From the NCBI GenBank assembly GCA_017559825.1, contig JAFYQR010000108.1:1-43216 (forward strand): 43,216 nt of DNA. The letters run 5' to 3'. How positions within the stretch are numbered: position 1 is the stretch's first letter; the number at the start of each line of letters is the position of its first letter. This document shows, one piece after another, positions 41,340 through 43,216 of the stretch. This DNA is from Thermoguttaceae bacterium (GTDB taxonomy: Bacteria; Planctomycetota; Planctomycetia; Pirellulales; Thermoguttaceae). The notes under the pieces are model-generated. The model was not told the origin of the DNA and did not search any database. It was given only the letters and a program-made list of their open reading frames with translations. A program made the translations under genes and the position numbers.

Positions 41340-41798
41340 ATGAAAACGCCGACGACGAAAACGCGCAAAGCCTCATTGGAGTTAAACTTAACGTCGATGA
41401 TCGACGTCATTTTCCTCCTGCTGATTTTCTTCGTTTTCACCTCCGACTTTAAGGAGCCGGAAAAGCTCCTGCCGACGAAACTCTCCGGCGTCGGCGCGAT
41501 AACCGACGCGCCCCCGGTCGAGCAAACGGAGCGCGACCTCGGCAAAATAACGGTTCGCGTCGCCGCAAGTTCCGACTCCAAGCTAACTTGGACGATCAAC
41601 GGAACTCGCGTCGAATCGTTGGCGGCGGTCGAAGAAACGCTTTCCGACCTCCAAGAAATCGACCCGGCCGTTCCCGTCGTTCTCGCCCCGGAGCGAAACG
41701 TCCCAATCGAAAGCGTTCTCGACGTTTACGACGCCGCCCGACGCGTCGGCTTGTCGAAAATTCAGTTCGCCGCCAACCCCGAAACGCTGACGCGCTAA
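41340..41798 (+). CDS. ExbD/TolR-family biopolymer transport protein
   Basis: The 152-residue protein has one N-terminal membrane helix preceded by a basic stretch. The family signature is LNLTSMIDVIFLLLIFFVFT with the proton-path Asp22 (E. coli ExbD Asp25), followed by a periplasmic domain of about 110 residues ending in the typical VLDVYDAARRVGLSKIQFA. ExbD/TolR works with an ExbB/TolQ channel to energise TonB/TolA-like proteins, but no exbB-like gene is in the window; one may lie to the right. AAGGA lies about 8 nt before the ATG. The closeness to the MATE gene upstream and to a secreted protein gene downstream suggests one operon. Confidence 0.9.
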   Translation: MKTPTTKTRKASLELNLTSMIDVIFLLLIFFVFTSDFKEPEKLLPTKLSGVGAITDAPPVEQTERDLGKITVRVAASSDSKLTWTINGTRVESLAAVEETLSDLQEIDPAVPVVLAPERNVPIESVLDVYDAARRVGLSKIQFAANPETLTR

Positions 41799-41862
41799 AT
41801 ACCGTCGCAACCAACGCAACTGTTTTCCAATACAACATTTAAAAGAATCTTGCGAGCTTTTG

Positions 41863-43216
41863 ATGAAACTTTCGACGCCCCGAACGCTCTCTCGCTCTTC
41901 TTTTCGACTCGCCCTTCTTGGCGCGGCGCTCGGCCTTTTCCCCGACTCCAACGCAACGCGTTTGATTTCAATAACTAACGCCGTCCAACCGACCGCGGTT
42001 TGGACGCCGCCGTCTTTCAACGAATTTGACGCCGACCTTCGTTTCGTCGACGCGCTCGTTTCTCGACGTCTCGTCGCGCAAGCCGACGCGGAGCTTGCCC
42101 GGCTTGAATCGCAACTTGCCGCCGCGACGCAAGTCAAACGTTTTCAATTTGGAAGCGTCGCCGTTCGCGCCGCCGTCGAATCGAACCGACTTTTGAGCGC
42201 CGCAGACCGAGCCGCCGTCGCCGACCGAATCGCCGCCGTTCGCGCTCTCGTCGAACCCGGGTTCGCCGCCGACGCGAACCCGTTGCAACCGCTCGACTTC
42301 GACGCGACGTTCGGCAAAGAGCCGCCCGCCGACGACGCGCTCGAATACGCCGCCGCGCTTGTTCGCGCCTTTTACGAACTCGGCGTTCTCGAAACCGAAT
42401 CACAAAACGACACAACGTCGCCAACACCGTCTTCCAACGCAAACGTCGAAACCGGCGCGACTTCCGACGACTCGCCTTTTTTAATCGCCGCGTTTGAAAC
42501 GTCGAGCGCGCTCGTTCGCCGACTTCCGTCGGAAAAAAGTCGGCACTTCGTTTATTGGAGCGCGAAAACGCTTCTCGCCCGCGCCTCCGTAAGCGCCGAC
42601 GCCGAAAAACTTTACCGTCAAGCGATGACCGCCGCGAAAACCCTTTGCGCCGACGCCGACAAACGACGCGACGCCGCCGATTATTTCTTCGCGCGCCTTC
42701 TTCTCGTCGAAGCCGCGCGACGCCAAGCCGAAGTCGAAACGGCGACAAAACTAATCGGTCAAACCCTCGACGATCTCGCGAAAGCGCCAAACGACGACTC
42801 CGTATCGCAAGAACTCGCCGTCGCGCTCGTCGCGGAGGAAATTTTCCTTCTTTCGCTCGAATCAAAACCCTTTGACGCGGCAAAACTTGCGGGGGAAAAC
42901 GTCGATCTTTTGAACCGCGAAACGTCCCGCCGTCCGCCGCGCTTCGCCGACCGCTTTTTCGACGTTTTCGCCGAACGCGATTTCGCTCGAGTCGCCGCTT
43001 TTTCAACCGCCGCGCTCCTTCTCGCCAAATCGGAAACCGTCGACGCAAACGCCGACGTTTCTGCGACATCCGACGCGCCGACGATAACGGCGAAAGACGC
43101 GCTCGACGCCGCTCGGCAAGCCGCCGACCGCCTCCCGACCGCTTTTTGGCGAGCTCGCGCCTCGCTCCTCCTCCGCGAAACAAGCGTCGCGTCCTCCGAT
43201 TGGCGAACAACGGAAA
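41863..43216 (+). CDS. Exported helical protein of unknown function (3' end outside window)
   Basis: A frame opens at ATG 41863 and stays open for 451 codons to the window end, so the gene is partial. The N-terminus is basic then hydrophobic (RLALLGAALGLFPDSNA), a likely signal peptide. The rest is Ala-rich and helical with pairs resembling TPR/solenoid helices (FVDALVSRRLVAQADAELARL, AKTLLARASVSADAEKLYRQA, AADYFFARLLLVEAARRQAE). A Thr/Ser/Asn-rich linker lies at about residues 187-205. I do not recognise a family. It follows exbD by 64 bp with no terminator. A periplasmic TPR-like partner of an ExbBD-type motor is one possibility, as inference only. The ribosome site is poor. Confidence 0.6.
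   Translation, partial: MKLSTPRTLSRSSFRLALLGAALGLFPDSNATRLISITNAVQPTAVWTPPSFNEFDADLRFVDALVSRRLVAQADAELARLESQLAAATQVKRFQFGSVAVRAAVESNRLLSAADRAAVADRIAAVRALVEPGFAADANPLQPLDFDATFGKEPPADDALEYAAALVRAFYELGVLETESQNDTTSPTPSSNANVETGATSDDSPFLIAAFETSSALVRRLPSEKSRHFVYWSAKTLLARASVSADAEKLYRQAMTAAKTLCADADKRRDAADYFFARLLLVEAARRQAEVETATKLIGQTLDDLAKAPNDDSVSQELAVALVAEEIFLLSLESKPFDAAKLAGENVDLLNRETSRRPPRFADRFFDVFAERDFARVAAFSTAALLLAKSETVDANADVSATSDAPTITAKDALDAARQAADRLPTAFWRARASLLLRETSVASSDWRTTE

Overview
The window comes from a GC-rich, CpG-rich bacterial chromosome, most likely a planctomycete of the Pirellulales/Thermoguttaceae type. This is inference from three things: a large family of secreted TlpA-like proteins with long helical N-termini, a long eukaryote-like IleRS, and many secreted proteins of unknown function beside ordinary housekeeping genes. 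Coding sequence fills almost everything. The strong GTC/GAC/GCG codon bias produces very long shadow ORFs on the opposite strand, which I left out. I see no tRNA, rRNA, CRISPR array, insertion sequence or phage gene.

Layout. 1-2210 (minus strand): a duplicated-domain ABC-2 permease and the likely start of the next gene. 2647-5593: a secreted TPR protein and a secreted alpha/beta hydrolase. 5846-22497: a 16.7 kb tandem array of seven homologous exported proteins, the most unusual part of the window. 22667-23086 (minus): a very acidic small protein. 23566-32531: aspS, a purine nucleoside phosphorylase, ileS, purN and a sodium:solute symporter. 32784-35012: a Prc/Tsp-type protease with a lipoprotein signal. 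35094-35672 (minus): a short biotin-protein ligase. 35841-38563: two paralogous exported beta-rich proteins. 38848-43216: rsmE, a MATE transporter, an ExbD/TolR protein and an exported helical protein cut by the window end, closely spaced and probably co-transcribed.

The array. All members have an export signal or N-terminal anchor, and one to four copies of a helical module headed by a motif like DVPxGxSxxFYxxRL. All but one end in a TlpA/thioredoxin-like domain opening with DGxxxDWxSYRG. Only two members (7552-8739 and 21328-22497) keep WCGPC and the cis-proline motif. They sit at or near the two ends of the array and share near-identical redoxin DNA, matching promoters, matching terminators and a triple 9-bp iteron upstream. 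Four others have lost both the cysteines and the cis-proline, and one has lost the whole redoxin domain. The array therefore looks like a modular family in which two active thiol-disulfide proteins accompany expanded, redox-dead relatives that may serve as binding or scaffold proteins. That role is inference.

Transcription signals are unusually readable. Several sigma70-type promoters have 17-bp spacers and A/T tracts upstream, and many genes end in GC hairpins followed by T-runs.
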